Below, one piece after another: positions 1 to 12,856 of a stretch of 64,000 bases of DNA. Source of the DNA: Zoroaster sp. YZ-2022 (lineage: Eukaryota; Echinodermata; Asteroidea; Forcipulatida; Zoroasteridae); assembly GCA_029582265.1 (NCBI GenBank), contig CM055820.1:15206622-15270621 (forward strand), in the 5' to 3' direction. Within the stretch, counting starts at the first letter, position 1. Each line of letters opens with the position of its first letter. Position numbers and translations under genes: made by a program. The notes below the pieces were generated by a model that was not told the origin of the DNA, did not search any database, and was given only the letters and a program-made list of their open reading frames with translations.

Positions 1-3000
1 CAGACGGGGGAGAAAGAAATATAATCGTAAAGAAAAATTGCACATTATTATGGACAAATTATATAGGCCTGTAGGACTAGTGCCATCAAAAAAATAATCT
101 GAGATTTTGGACTTTGTTGTAGGCCAACCTGTTAACTGTTTCATGTCTGAGCCAGTATACATATTTGGTAAAATGTATGTAAATACATCAATATATAAAA
201 GTCATTTAATAATAATATGTTACAAAAATAATAACAACTTTAAGCTTATTTCATTGTGTTGTAATCGATAAATTAGTGAAAATGGCATTAAGATTATTCT
301 TATTCATTCCAACGTGTAAGTTATGTCTTTGGACGACAGAAATTCATTTGAAAGTAATTGTTTCACTTATGTCATTATACAATAGCATTTTGAGACGGAC
401 ATAATTATTTCAAGGGATGTTTGATACAAGTTATGTTTTTCGAGATTACCAATAGTGCATTATGGTTTCTAGGCCCAAATGCATAAATAACCCGGTGCAA
501 TTTGCAGCCCTAACTCGCGATCTCAGACTTAACCCTTTGTGTTTGTGGGATATTCATGTGTTCATAGCTAAAATTTACATAATAATACGGATGCTAGAGA
601 GAGGACAATCAGGGAGGCCACAAAACCTTGTAGGCCGCGTCTATTACTAACTGGTTACAATCGCTTAAAAAATTCTGTAATATTCATTCGATATTAAATT
701 TGTATAGTGCTTGGTACGTAAATAGTATTTGAAATGTATAGGTAAATTTAATGAGATCTTAGAGTAAAAAGCACAAAATAAAATACAATTCCTTCTCTAC
801 AAAAAACGTCTTACCCATAGTTTAAATGGAATCGTTGATGAATGTGTCAGTGCTCGCAGAAAGCTTTCAATGGCTTCAATCTGTTGGCTCTTCAGTGTAT
901 ATTTCACACCTGCTGAGACTTTCGCCGTTTCAATAGTCGATCTGGCTGTTTCCGCATCCATCTTGTTCGCATACAACTTGCAGCAAACTTCCACTCCAAT
1001 GTTGTATTTTCGTTATCACATCCAATCCCGTAGAAGGTTTAGTTTGAATATTCATGTTATGGAAGGCTTTTGCAGTTTCCGACCAATCAGATTGTTCCGT
1101 CCACTTTTGGACTAATTCGCAATAGGGTACGGGTGTACAAACCGATGAACAACATTCCCAAGTCTGTGATCGAAGGTTAATGTGGGAGGTTAATAAACAA
1201 GAGGGCGCCATTTAATACTGTATTGGCTTCAGGCAGACAAAAAACCACGATCACAGACTTGGAACCAATTAGTCTAAGAAAAACTTGGCACGCTTGCCAC
1301 AAAACATGAGGCATGCTTTTCCACAAAATTGCTTTGCATGCTTACCACCAATAAAGTATCCAAATTGTGTAGGCTTATCCTCAAACCATTATTGAAAAGT
1401 AAAGCGTAAAATGACAGGTTAAAGTTTAATACAATTATCATTCACCCACGCGTATGTGTTTTTCTACCACTTGAATCTAACGTTACATGACAACGATGAC
1501 CGATGTCAATGAGAATCGCCCACGTTATTTCCCCTGTAACAAGAGCAAGGGAGTTGAGACCCCGTTCAGACAGCCACGCAAGTACTTGTGAAATGAACTG
1601 TATTGTTAGTATTATTATTAACGTTAATATAGAATTGTTACTCGATACTGCGGAGTATGCAAAGGTCAACTAAAATTACATTTGTGGAGTACCGACTGTG
1701 CATAGTGACTGGTTTATATGTTAGTAGGGAAAGAATAGAATACAACCGACATTTTTTATATCCAAAATATGACAAATTTCACAAATTTTTCCTTTAAAAG
1801 ATGGTAGAAGATATCACTGAAGGAGAGGAAAGTGTAGTACTAGTAGTCAAGTGATGATTAGAAACGATATGTTGTTGGGAGATTTTGAGCAAATGAATAT
1901 GTGCACATCCAATGAGCTGTCGGCCATTTTGTCGTCTGCTAAAATACATGCAAGAGATATTGTGCACAAGTGGCGGTTGGATACAACATATAGCCTTGAT
2001 TCTGTTTGTGTACGTGTAGGGGAGTGGAATTCTCCCGTACTGTAAGCAGTAAATATAAACAAATAAAATCATGAAAGTTTCTTTTTTTGACTCAGAGACT
2101 GGGCCAGTCTAATACTGAGCCAGTACTAAAATGATCAAAAAACAAACTGAACTACTGAGTGCAATTTTGGCCCCTCTGTTACTTAATCTAATGTAAAGGA
2201 AAACATAACATCAAATCAAAACAAGGTAATTTAAGTCCATCCTAGCTCAACCCAAGAAGACTATTATAAACAAACTTAGCCAGTGTCCACTTATAAGCCT
2301 TCCAGAGTATTGAGTTAACTACTTTACCATATGGCCAAAGGAATGTCCAACAGCGACTTTGTCCCTTGCGTGACCATGAGACAGGGGTGCCCACCCACAA
2401 TCAACTTTTCCTCTCAAAATACACTAAGTTAAGGAAAGTCTGTGTAGGGGTGAATTCTCCTGTACTTATACCTTATTTTTGCTGGTGGATTTTATTTTCC
2501 CTAAGTAAAATGGGAAGTTCTGTCATTTATATATAATTGTTTCTTATCTCCTTATGTTATAAGAGTGGTTCCCAAGTGGCCCCCTGACTAAATTTGGTCA
2601 CTTTATAGTTTATTGTTTTAGTGTACCAGACCATTCACCTGCGTGGTTCCTGACTTAAGTTGGTTAATTTTAGTAAATGTACAGTATATTGTCCTGGCAC
2701 TGACCTGCCATGAGGTGGTCAGTGAGCAGTTAGCAGCAGACAGAAAGCATGTGGTTTTAAAGTTACGGACACTAGCTGCCTTATTTCCCCTTTGCTGCTC
2801 AATAATCTGGTGAGTTTTTCCTTTAAAATTGTCTTTAGTTATTTCTTTTATACAGATGTATAAATGACTCTTCATGAGATAATATGTATTACCTCAAGAT
2901 GTTTAGATTACTGTATTTATTTTGTTTAGGGATCTTAAGACTTTTGTTTAAGTTTTGATCTTTATAGAATTAGGGCTAAAACCTTCAGATATTGGAAATA

Positions 3001-4320
3001 TAACCTCATTTTAAAAGGTGATTTGTACTTTCATTATAGAGTTTCGAAACCTAGAACTTTGTCACTGATGTTTTGTTAAGATTTATGAAGCTGGAATGCC
3101 AAGAGAGTTTTTTGTGAACATTTTCCATAAAGTATCTTCTTAATTGAAACTCTTCTACTGCATCGAAAACCTGGTTAGCCATAAACTTTAATCTATATCT
3201 TTTTTAAGGATCAATTTATATTTTGCATTTGTTTTCTATAATTTTATGCTAGTAGACCTACATATGTGAGTTGTTTATCAAGATTAGCTCCACTAACCAT
3301 GCCATGTGCATATACTGTAGCCTTTGTCCTCAAGATAAGTAGGGAGATTTGCATATTTAATGAGCTCCATAGGTTGTATGCAATAACAGGCAACTCATTG
3401 GGTTAGCACTTGTGATATAGAGTTTCTTGAAAGTGTAATCTTATTTAAATATGTAAGAGTTAGCCATCATAAGTCATTTTGTATTTTTTTTGTTTCTTCA
3501 TATTTTGATTCATGTACTGTATCTTTAATCATTTTTTGGTATCTTTCTTTGTATTTACAGGTTAATGTCTGAATGTGCTTAAAAGTAATTCACTATTAGC
3601 GCGTTGGTTTTATTTTTTTTAGTTTGCATTTTAAGTTGTTTTTTAGTTTAAACTTCAATTGCATTTCATTTTCAGCTCGAATTTCAGTTTGAATTTTCGA
3701 TTTGTTGATTTTTCTAGTACTTTTAATTTGGTTTTAATTTTGTGATTTTAAAGTTTTTTCTTTCTTTAATTCAATTTGTTGAAATCTCTTTGGTCAAGTT
3801 GACTCGATTTACTTTTGTCGGCAGAACTAGTTTTTTTATTATCGCACTTAAATAATACGGAGTCAAGAGTAAAGTGATTTTTCTTTACTTGTTTACTAAT
3901 TGAGAATCATAATAAATTACAGTTCTTTTTTAAGAAAGAAATATTTACTTGTCCCAATTTATTTAAGGAAAATGACCCTATCATTAGATCCATGTTCCTC
4001 TCTCTGTCTGAAGCATCCCTGTTGTCGTTGTTACCCTGGAACCATTTTTCCAGGTTACACGCATGAGAAGTAGTAGTAGAGGTAGTAATTGATGAAATGA
4101 ATGTGGAAATGACAGTGACAAAGTAAAATTATTTGATTAATTTGGAAACGGAAGTAGTAGTTTTTGCATAATCATATCAACGATAATATTAATCCAGTAA
4201 AGATTCACAACCCTATAATTAACTGTAATTAATTATGGACCCTCGCTTGAGAATATTAATGATATTTGTTGATGGTTTATTAAGGAATATCGTCCATGGC
4301 ATGTTTGCGTAATTCGCACT
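1..4320. other. AT-rich region without a recognisable gene
   Basis: No reading frame here shows a recognisable domain. Short open frames are interrupted and look random. Two related fragments occur near 2013-2047 and 2441-2468, both containing GTGTAGGGG followed by GAATTCTCC, which suggests a dispersed repeat. 3560-3800 is T-rich low-complexity DNA. Confidence 0.6.
1158..1262. repeat. Inverted repeat pair, 15 bp arms
   Basis: CCAAGTCTGTGATCG at 1158-1172 is the exact reverse complement of 1248-1262, leaving a 75 bp spacer. No target duplication is visible outside the arms. It could be a tiny fold-back element or two oppositely oriented repeat ends. Confidence 0.6.
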
Positions 4321-4420
4321 CGTGAATTTTTTTTATTTATTTTATTACATTTTACACTGGCAATCGGATTACATCAATTAAATAAAACCAAACCCTAATA
4401 AACTACAAATACACAAAAAT

Positions 4421-5345
4421 TCATTTTAAACAAAGCCAGTGAATGGTAAGATAGAACAGGACCAGACCCCTACAAGGCCATCCTACCACTAGAAACCCAC
4501 TAAACATTATACCTCTTACACCACCACCCCTCCCGCCCCTGTTACACCACTGGAGGGCCGCTGAAAAGTTAGGACGGAAAAGAACGAAAAAAGACAACAT
4601 TAAGCAACAAATTAAATACGCCGACAGAGAGAGCAATGGCAAAAAGGACATCCATGTGCAAATATTATCTACCGAAAAACTGAAGAAAATTTTGTTCTGT
4701 AAACTGAGATATTTGAGATTTAAACGACGAAAGTGAAGTGGCAGATCTGTCGCCAAAGGAAGTTGATTCCAGATTGGAACAATCCGCTGAAAATAAAAAA
4801 TATTTATGTGATTCAGTTTTATACCTAGAACAGTTAACATACATGTATAAGGATCAGAAGAAAGTCTAGTGGTAGGACGGCCTTGAGTTACATTAAAACT
4901 AAACATAACGATCAATATTAAATGTGTAATTTTACAATTAAAAATATATAAGATCACCAATTTCTCTAAAAGACAACGGTAAAATGTCAAGACTATCCAA
5001 TCGTGACTTATAGTCTTCCTCAGGATAATGCAGGATAAATTTTGTAGCCCGTCTTTGAACACCTTCAATTAATCTAATGTTACGTTTTGATGTTCCACTC
5101 CACACAGAACTACAATATTCAAGGTTACTTCTAATCAAAGAAGAATAAAGTGTTTTTGAAACTCGAACAGGAGCTTCATAGCCAATAGTACGTTTAATCA
5201 ACCCCATCATCTTATTACATTTGCCAACAATTTTATTAACGTGATCATTCCAAACAAAACCCGAGGAAATCTCCACACCGAGATCCCGAACAGAATCAAC
5301 CCGTTCGAGAAAAATGTTGTTTAATTTGTAATCAAAATTTACCAA
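4421..5345 (-). pseudogene. LINE RT thumb and C-terminal domain
   Basis: 4938-5345 encodes a stretch with VRDLGVEISSGF, SLIRSNLEYCSSVW and QRRATKF, the usual post-catalytic region of CR1/jockey-type RTs. After a frame change, 4421-5068 holds the WNQLPLATDLPLHFRRL block near the C-terminus. The following coding is low quality and ends at an in-frame stop. Confidence 0.8.
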
Positions 5346-5406
5346 TTTTTTACGCCTAGATATGGAAATAATTTGGCACTTAGAAATATTAAATGCAAAT
5401 CCTAAT

Positions 5407-5937
5407 TTAACACCTAAGAATACAAGGAATCAATATCCTTCGTAATAATTTACAATCAGATATATTCTTAATGGACTTAAAGCACTTGGAATCGTCGGCA
5501 AACAGTGCCACTGTAGAATTTTGGACAGTGCTGGGCATGTCGATAATATACAGAAGAAACAATAACGGACCCAATACGGAACCCTGTGGCACACCTGACA
5601 ACCGGCAGCCAATCAGAGTTGCATCCTCGACAACCACCCTTTGTTGACGATTATTCAAGTAAGACTTAAACCAACCGAGTAAATCCGAATGAATACCAAA
5701 AGACTGTAATTTGTGAAGGATTAATTCATGAGAAACACTATCCAAAGCTTTGGAAAAATCAAGATAAATCACATCAACTTGTCCAGCACTGTCCAAAACA
5801 CAACTGACTTCTTGCAATACTGTTAAGAGTTGTGAAACCATGAGCGACCTTAACAAAACCCATGTTGGAGGTTGTATATCATCCTGAACAACTGGAAAAA
5901 TAACATTAAAACAACCCTTTCCATAACCTTGGCACAT
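5407..5937 (-). pseudogene. LINE reverse transcriptase core
   Basis: The frame of 176 codons carries IYLDFSKALDSVSHELI (RT block A region), GVPQGSVLGPLLFLLY (block B) and VALFADDSK (catalytic FADD, block C). These are the diagnostic blocks of a non-LTR reverse transcriptase, which copies the element RNA at the nicked target. The N-terminal RT part (5940-6560) is split over several frames. The downstream thumb continues in 4938-5345 in another frame. Confidence 0.9.
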
Positions 5938-6562
5938 ACACTAAGTAAAGACACTGGCCTATAATTTTCAACTTTATCTTTTGTCTGATTTTTTAAAACT
6001 GAACAACATTTGCTCTTATCCAATCACTGGCAATACTTGAGTTCAAGAGAGACAAGTTAAAATATGACACAAAGGAGAAATAATCTGTTGAGTACATTCT
6101 TTTAAAACTGAGGGATAACCCGTCAGACCCACTGCTTTAGTTATGTCTAAATGATTAAGGATGTTCAAAATTTCATCATTGTCAGATATTGACCCCAATT
6201 CAGCATGTTTATAAACAGGAATATCGGGTAAGAAATCATAACCTTTGCTGGGTCAAAACGGAGTAAAATAATTATTAAACAAAGTAGCTTATCTTTAGCA
6301 TTAGTAGCAGTTTGACCAATACCACTTTTTACCGTGTTGGGTAATGATTTAGTTTTAGTTTTTGCCTAAAAATTACCAAAATCTCTTTAGGGTTATCCAC
6401 AAGAGTTGACCCAAGATTATTCAAATACTGCTTATAATTATAAGACAAAGATTCTTAAACTGTTACGCAACTTTCGAAAAGCTGTCCAATGTTGAGTTAA
6501 ATTAGATTTTTAGCCTTCCTCCAGGCTGATTTTTTTAATTTTGAGCATGTCGACTTCTGCAT

Positions 6563-6802
6563 CTATCCACCCAGGTGCTGTGGGATCCTTAATTTTATTT
6601 TAGGAACAAATCTATCCAATACACTCAGAAATATATCAACAAAATTAGACCAGGCTACATTCACATCATCAGCATCATAAATAGTATGAAAAATCAGTAC
6701 TAGAGAGAACGGATCTGACAACCTCAAATTTGCACTTAAAGTTATAGACAAAAACGAGGAGCACTTTTGATTTTCTAACGCTAGTATTAATATCAAATTC
6801 AA
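6563..6802 (-). pseudogene. LINE linker between endonuclease and RT
   Basis: This short minus-strand frame contains DVNVAWSNFVDIFLSVLDRFVP. That pattern is typical of the segment between endonuclease and reverse transcriptase in CR1/Rex1-type elements. It is separated by stops from the endonuclease above and the RT below. Confidence 0.65.
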
Positions 6803-6903
6803 GAGCCTATGGTCAGTGAGGAAACCTCATGAGAAATACACATGTTAGTAATACTATCAGGAAATGAGGTAAAACCAAATCCAAAATATTATTACAGTTG
6901 TCT

Positions 6904-7470
6904 CTAGATGAGAAGTGATTCAGTTGAGTAAGAAAAAATTATTAAATGTATCGCAAAAATCCTGTCAGCATTTGATATATTAATCAAAAACAGAGTCATG
7001 GCAACCTGACCTTGCAGGTTAAAATCACCTAGAACAATAACATGATCATAATAAGTTGATATTTTTATAAGAGCAGAATTAATGTTCGTGACGAAAGTTC
7101 CAATATCACCATCTGGAGGTCTATAACACAGGAGAACTGCAATCTTATGGATCCTGTCCGGTCTAATATCAACTATTAGAATTTCATCATCCGGTTCCAA
7201 GTCGGCTTGACGGTGGATAAAAGTGAGTCCTGATGACACACACAAACCCTCCTCTGGTCTTGTTAGATCGATCCTTACGGTGCTGTGTATACCCAGGCAC
7301 AGACAACTCAGCATCTCCCACAGATGAATTTAGCCACGTTTCAGTAACACAGACACAGTCATGAGTACTCATTAGACAGGATAATGTAGTCAAAGTCTCT
7401 CAGCTTACTCATCCTGGATCTCCGTATTGCTTTTAGGCTGCGAGCATTCATATACAAAAATTAAACCCTT
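6904..7470 (-). pseudogene. LINE endonuclease (APE-type) fragment
   Basis: Two overlapping minus-strand frames carry endonuclease blocks: CVTETWLNSSVGDAEL in 7187-7393, then a stretch with AVLLCYRPPDG and VIVLGDFN in 6904-7314. These match the ETWL, YRPP and GDFN blocks of LINE AP-like endonucleases, which nick the target DNA to prime reverse transcription. The frame changes near 7250, so the protein cannot be made intact. An NARSLK-like block near 7440 is the most N-terminal recognisable part. Confidence 0.8.
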
Positions 7471-8500
7471 CATGTTCAGTTGTTGATATGTTTCGAGGCC
7501 TGGACATGGATGTATATCTCCACACACTAAAAGTGCCAAAAAAGTAGTAGACTATGTTTATTTACATCTGGTGAAGGTTCAGCTTAGTCTTACGCAAAGA
7601 CATCCTTAACTCCTCCTTGATCTTTTCTCAACATGAATAATAAAATGCGACAAAACTTCATGTCCCATCGGTAGTGAAAATATTCCATTAGGCCTAAAAG
7701 CAGACATACTGGAGGCGGGAGATATAATGGTATTATTGATGGGTGATAAAAATAAATACCGTCAAATTCAATGTCGTTGAAACCACACACACTTACATTT
7801 GGCTTAGCATTTCTCGGAAAACTTACAAACTATGGTATTACTGGTTGCATAAACTTATATCTAATTCATACTTGTTAAAAAAATAAAATCACAGTATGAT
7901 TTACTGGAAAGAAGTGCCAGAAAGTGGAAAAGTTGTTTAACCACTGATTTTACTAGATACAAATAGTAAGGGGATGTACATGACCCCAATTTATTTTTTC
8001 ACGAACTTCTGTAATTTTATTTTTCTGTGCCGTCAACGAGCTTATTGTCTGTGGAAACCAAAAGATCTGAATGTTTTGCATCTGTAATGATTTTTTAAAG
8101 AAATACTGATCCTCAAAATGGACACATTATTCCTTATAGAAGAAGTGAACGAAGACTACTTATACCCGGAGCGAAACTGTTTCATGCGCAATAGATAATC
8201 TATTTATACAAGTGATAACCTTTGATTTTTATTTTATTTTTTGTCTCTGCCTTAAGAAAGGTTTCCTATCTCAATAGATTTTTTTAATTAAACCAACAAA
8301 GTGGAAGCAAAGCTGAGATCGTGTCCTGTATTTATACATAGAAAGTAAACAAAGTAGCTTACCTGTATCAACAGAGCACGTGGTAGAGGATGAGAAGAAT
8401 ATGTTAGGAACGTACATTAGGAAAGTCAATACGTTCCTAAGGAAAAAACTACGCAGTGCGAAATCGGGCACTTTCGAGACTAGGTTCTTTCACATCTAGG

Positions 8501-8536
8501 TCTTGTTCGCTTCTGAGGAGACAGGAGCGAACAAGA
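8501..8536. repeat. Perfect 11 bp hairpin
   Basis: TCTTGTTCGCT at 8501-8511 pairs perfectly with AGCGAACAAGA at 8526-8536 around a 14-base loop. It lies just upstream of three CCAAT boxes. Confidence 0.7.
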
Positions 8537-8588
8537 TATAAACCATGCTGGTCACGCACGCACTCAGACATGCGGGATTTGACAATTT

Positions 8589-8707
8589 GATTGGTCTAAA
8601 TTTTAAAACAATGTCGAAATTTCGCCTTCAGAGGAGTTGGGACCAATCAGCAAAATATTAGTGGACAGCACTCTTGAAGAAAGCGTGGACACTAGAGATT
8701 GACCAAT
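8589..8707. promoter_or_regulatory. Cluster of three CCAAT/ATTGG boxes
   Basis: ATTGG at 8590-8594 and CCAAT at 8643-8647 and 8703-8707 are spaced 50-60 bp apart. Such clusters are bound by NF-Y in animal promoters. No adjacent gene could be identified, so a promoter role is only a possibility. Confidence 0.3.
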
Positions 8708-10638
8708 CTGGAGAAGTGTTTACGCCACGTTGGCCGGCGTGGTCAAAAATCCCATCACTAAAACAAAGGGACTACTGAGCTTGCAAAATTGCATAATGTC
8801 CTTGGGGTAGTTCCGAACACGACAAAAGTGTCGTAGTCAGCAGATAACATCGTGGGAACAACAGTTGAACCCTTCCTCCACGAGTTGGTTTAGAAACATT
8901 GTAACAAAAACGTGAGGGTAAATACAGCCTCGGGCGATTCACACAAAGGCAAAAAGCATGGTACATGTATGAAACACAAATCACAGGATTCAGACTATTT
9001 TTGACATTAGCCTGATTCTGATTCTATTAGACTTGCATATGCAGGAAAGCCAACATGACCGCCACAGCAACAAGAGTCCGAAAAGTTATATCTATAGTAG
9101 AAAAGATACATGTATTAATATATTTTTAAATTACAGACATATAAAACATTGAAATAACCTTCAAAAATGATTTGCCACAATTTTTGTTTAAATGTACTGA
9201 GAAAATGCTGTTATGGCGTGTATTTCATTAATCATTACTAGAAAACAATGATAACAAGATATTTTGTTCTTGTTTCCATAGCAGCCATTATATGCCTACT
9301 TTTATATTGATTAAAAACCATACAAAGTGCCTTGAGTTATTTACTCAGAGGTGTTCAGTATGTATTTAATTATTTATATCATAATATGCTATTCCAAAAA
9401 TATTTAAACAAATCAGAAATTGTGGGAAAAAATAATTTGCAACTAAAAATCTCCAGCGGTTGAAATCCGCGACGTAACTGTTTTAGTTGTGACCAGTGGC
9501 GGCAGCAAACATTTTGCCTGTTTTTATGACGTACTTCTTTACGGCGGTAGTTAGAAGCACCGATTCTCATAGTATAGTTAGTATAGAGATCAATGGCTGG
9601 AGAAGCCGTAACAACGGTCTGGCTGCCGCCGCCGCCGCGTTGTTTTCGTCCATTTCGCTCAAATTTACACGATTCAATGTCCCTTATTTCGCCAACTTTG
9701 GCATCAGTATAATCTCCATCAAATGACGATGATGAACAACACAATTGGTCAGTACTACTTTGGAAACTTCTTCAAAAACACTTTCGGAAGTCGTAGTTGG
9801 TAAACTTATTTTGCAGCTGTACGCGATGTAATATTTACCATTTTGTAATGGTCTTTGCAATAAGCAAAGGAATGGCTGTTGCAAAAACAAGCAACAAGAG
9901 CATAGATAGTATCAATGCAGACAAGGTAGTTACTTCCCGTTGCAACCCTAGCAGAGTCTTGAGAAGGTTGTGCTTGAAACGTAAGACAACTAATGAACTA
10001 CCATTTCTGAAAATACTTAGTCTACTCTAACTGCAAAATCAAACAATAAAATAATCAACCAAAACGTGCCTCAATTATCGGCCACACACGTGTATTGATG
10101 GGCGCTTCTTGTATGGATGCGAGTTCTTCCTAGAGGATAATACTGAAGCCATCTAAACCATTCCTCCATGTCTAAACCAAGCTCTTGAATATATTGTTCA
10201 TAGTAGGTTTTGCATTCTTCCCTCCCTCATAAAGTTAGAAATGTTTTAGCACCCCTATTTTTTGATTAGACTAGTCCAACCTTGCCAACAATTCAACAGA
10301 CCTAGTATCTCAGGGATGTTTGTGCCTATGTGAGTATTCTGAATAAGGCTCACATGTGAACACAACATTGATGGAAGTGTACGTCTTGTTTTCATTTATC
10401 AGGTATGTTTAATTTTCATTATTCTTTATCAGTTAATAGTGAACTTCATCTTTATAAATAAATTAGTAGTTTTACTCGTGTACATTTAAATATGCTGAAG
10501 ATTACTTTTAGAAAGCTATGGAAGTTTAGATTATAATCTAGGAAATAAAACCAGCTTCTTTATTAATTTCAACCAAAGACTTCATTATAAATATTTACAC
10601 TTTCCTGCTATTCTTTATAAATATGAACAGTTCCTGCT

Positions 10639-10889
10639 CATTGGCGGATCTGGGGCTAAGGGCTGTAGCCCCAAAATCGTATTTTTTTTTTTTTTTAAAA
10701 TGGAGAGAGAGAGAGAGAGGGAGGAGGGAGACGCACTCCCATTCCCACAGTGTGCGGATAAACATAAGGAGGTGACCTACCTAGTACTGTACTAACCGTT
10801 GCGCATAGGAAGTGGTGGCACCTTTGTAGTAATTGAAAATAATTGTTTTTGATTTTCAGCCCCATAAAAATGTTCTGATCCGCCCATGC
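10639..10889. mobile_element. hAT-like MITE (probable)
   Basis: The left end reads CATTGGCGGATC and the right end is its near reverse complement, GATCCGCCCATG (10877-10888). The GGCGGATC terminus is common among hAT-type MITEs. Flanking 8-mers TTCCTGCT (10631-10638) and ATGCTGCT (10890-10897) agree at 6 of 8 positions, compatible with a worn 8 bp target duplication. The interior holds a T tract and a GA microsatellite (10703-10720). Confidence 0.45.
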
Positions 10890-11397
10890 ATGCTGCTGTT
10901 CATGATAATTGTTTAGAATTAGTTGCATTATTGTAGGAATAGAAGATACATTCATGAGTTATTGTTAGTTTATAGAGAAAGTTTAAAAGTTGTCAAAAGA
11001 GGAGAACAGGAAAACCAATCATAAAAAAATACTTTAAATATTCTGTTTTATGAAGCAACTTTAACTTTACATGTACAGTGTACATGTGTACATATACTCT
11101 ATACACTGTGTGTACGTAATAAGGGTTGCACTTTTAATTATTTGTAGAAAAGTTCCCATTGACCACTTTACGACCACATCCAGATGGTTTTGCCATAAAA
11201 CCAAGTAGCTACGGGCTGGTTATGGTCCAGCCAGGCTAGGGGTAGAGACCCAGTGGACACTAGTGATTACATGACCTAACTCAGGGACACACACTGCTAG
11301 GTATGCTGAGTAGTAAATGACTATATTGTTTTATGCAGTTGCTCAGTGAAATCAGAATTGACCTATTATCGATATAGTGTTGATATTTCCATGGAAT
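10890..11397. other. Short unassigned spacer
   Basis: No gene or repeat is recognised between the MITE and the left LTR, apart from short TGTACA-rich words near 11070-11115. Confidence 0.5.
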
Positions 11398-12697
11398 TGT
11401 TACGAATCTTACCCTTTGATTTTTGATAAATATTAGCACCCTTATAGTTCACTTCTTCCCTTCCAATATTTTGCCTACGATGCAATTTCAAGCAGTCTAA
11501 GTCCAGGGTTGTTTCCCCGGGACCCTCGATTGTCCGCTATGAATATGCAATCCATACAAGGATGCTACTTTGCTCATGCATAATGCAACCAGCGAGAGCC
11601 CTGTGTAAGTGTGCCACACCTCCCTGCCACGTGGCTTGAGCCGTCCTTTGGACTTAGTCTATTTTCCGAATACTTTCCTCGGAGTCCACCCCTTCGACAC
11701 CGAACACGGTTCGTGGGTGAACCACGGCCAAACAGTCACCGTGACTGTCCCGCTCAGTCATTAGCCGTGGCCTGCGTGTGTATGCCCCACCTGCAATTGC
11801 ACAGCTGCTGTTCCCCTATGCATGCACTAATAGTTTAGCAAGCATCCAACAACAGCTTTAAGCACCCCAGTAAGCACTTTTCCCTTTGAACACGCCCTCC
11901 TCCTTCTAAGTTGTCGATCACTTCACTTTCTGTCAATACCTTACCTTATATGGAACAAGGACCCGTTGTATACCCTGATTTTGCATTAATCGTTTCTACC
12001 CTTAGAGACGCGGAAGCCAAGCTTCTCATTGGCTAAGACGCTAAAGTAGGCTTATGTTTTATTCATTCCTTCCAGGCTCCAGATTTCAGATTATATAATC
12101 CCCCAGATTTCCTGATCTCAGCGAGAAGTGCGGTTCCGAATGAAATCTATGCGACTCGATCTGATCCATGACAGTGCGATATACCGAACTATTACAGTGC
12201 AGTGCCTCGTTCGTTGCAAAACCAATGGCAGGGGCGTCGATATGGGCCTTATTGGTCCACCTACCTGTAGCTATGCGGTTCTGATACACACTCTTGGCCC
12301 TGTCCAGACACCCCGTGTAGTCAAGCCCCGGGTGGTCCCCTGTCGTAGAGACCCCGACCACCGCCGCCCGTCTTCGGTATAGCAGTGCCCGTCCCGTATG
12401 CCGAGTGACAAGCCGCGTATGAACGAACGATGGTCCCCACTCGGACTGTACCCCAATCAGTTGGTATTCGTACACCCAATTCGGAATCCTTAGCACAAGC
12501 ATATTTAAGTTTAACTATATTGTACATGGTTACCCGCTACCAACACCTGTCATACATGTTACCAGTGCCTGTTATTATTGTTAAATAGTGACAAGTTAAT
12601 AATAAACCAACCCAACTTATTGATTGAGATTGTCACAACAAAGTTTGTGTCCGACTATCATTACTTGTTGACCCACGAAAGTGCGGGGAATGCAACA
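11398..12697 (+). repeat. 5' LTR of the Gypsy element
   Basis: The LTR starts TGTTACGAATC and ends GAATGCAACA, giving the usual TG...CA limits over 1300 bp. It aligns along its length with 19648-20919. An AATAAA at 12601-12606, about 90 bp before the end, is a likely polyadenylation signal. Confidence 0.9.
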
Positions 12698-12717
12698 TTG
12701 GTGGCTAGCGGTGGGAT
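12698..12717 (+). promoter_or_regulatory. Primer-binding site
   Basis: TTGGTGGCTAGCGGTGGGAT directly abuts the 5' LTR. Its position and the TGGTGGC...GTGGGAT pattern fit a tRNA primer site of Gypsy-type elements. I cannot assign the tRNA with confidence. Confidence 0.7.
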
Positions 12718-12856
12718 ACAAACTTTAACACCTATCGATATGAGAACTTTTATGAACACTTTATAGTTATATTTAAAAACCCTGGCATCGACCATAATGC
12801 CAGTGTGCTAGCCAGTCTGTTAGAATAAGCACCAACCGCCTTCACTGCACGTATCA

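Larger units (their letters stand above)
4326..7480 (-). mobile_element. CR1/Rex1-like non-LTR retrotransposon, broken
   Basis: Reading on the minus strand from about 7480 down to 4326 gives, in order, an endonuclease region, a linker, a reverse transcriptase and a C-terminal domain. This is the order expected of a CR1/jockey-type LINE. The pieces lie in different frames and are separated by stops, so the copy is dead. The low-coordinate end carries an AAATA-rich tail (T-rich on the plus strand at 4327-4345), consistent with the 3' end. The 5' end near 7480 starts inside the endonuclease, so the copy is 5' truncated. The clade call rests on motif recognition only. Confidence 0.85.
7481..10630. 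other. Unassigned region
   Basis: No domain is recognisable. A CCAAT-box cluster with a hairpin lies at 8501-8710. At 9496-9726 a plus-strand frame with an alanine run overlaps a minus-strand frame (9379-9744). Neither has an independent coding signal that I can support. Confidence 0.5.

Noticed and set aside
797..1211. Minus-strand frames with YTLKSQQIEAIESFLRAL and a GTAAGA donor
   Set aside because: The motif faintly recalls the start of RecQ-like helicases, but no helicase motif follows and the match is too short to claim.
9379..9744. Overlapping frames on both strands around an alanine/CCG run
   Set aside because: No domain, no splice context and equal openness on both strands.
12086..12527. 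Minus-strand frames in the left LTR, echoed in the right LTR
   Set aside because: They lie within LTR sequence and do not keep the same frame in both LTRs.
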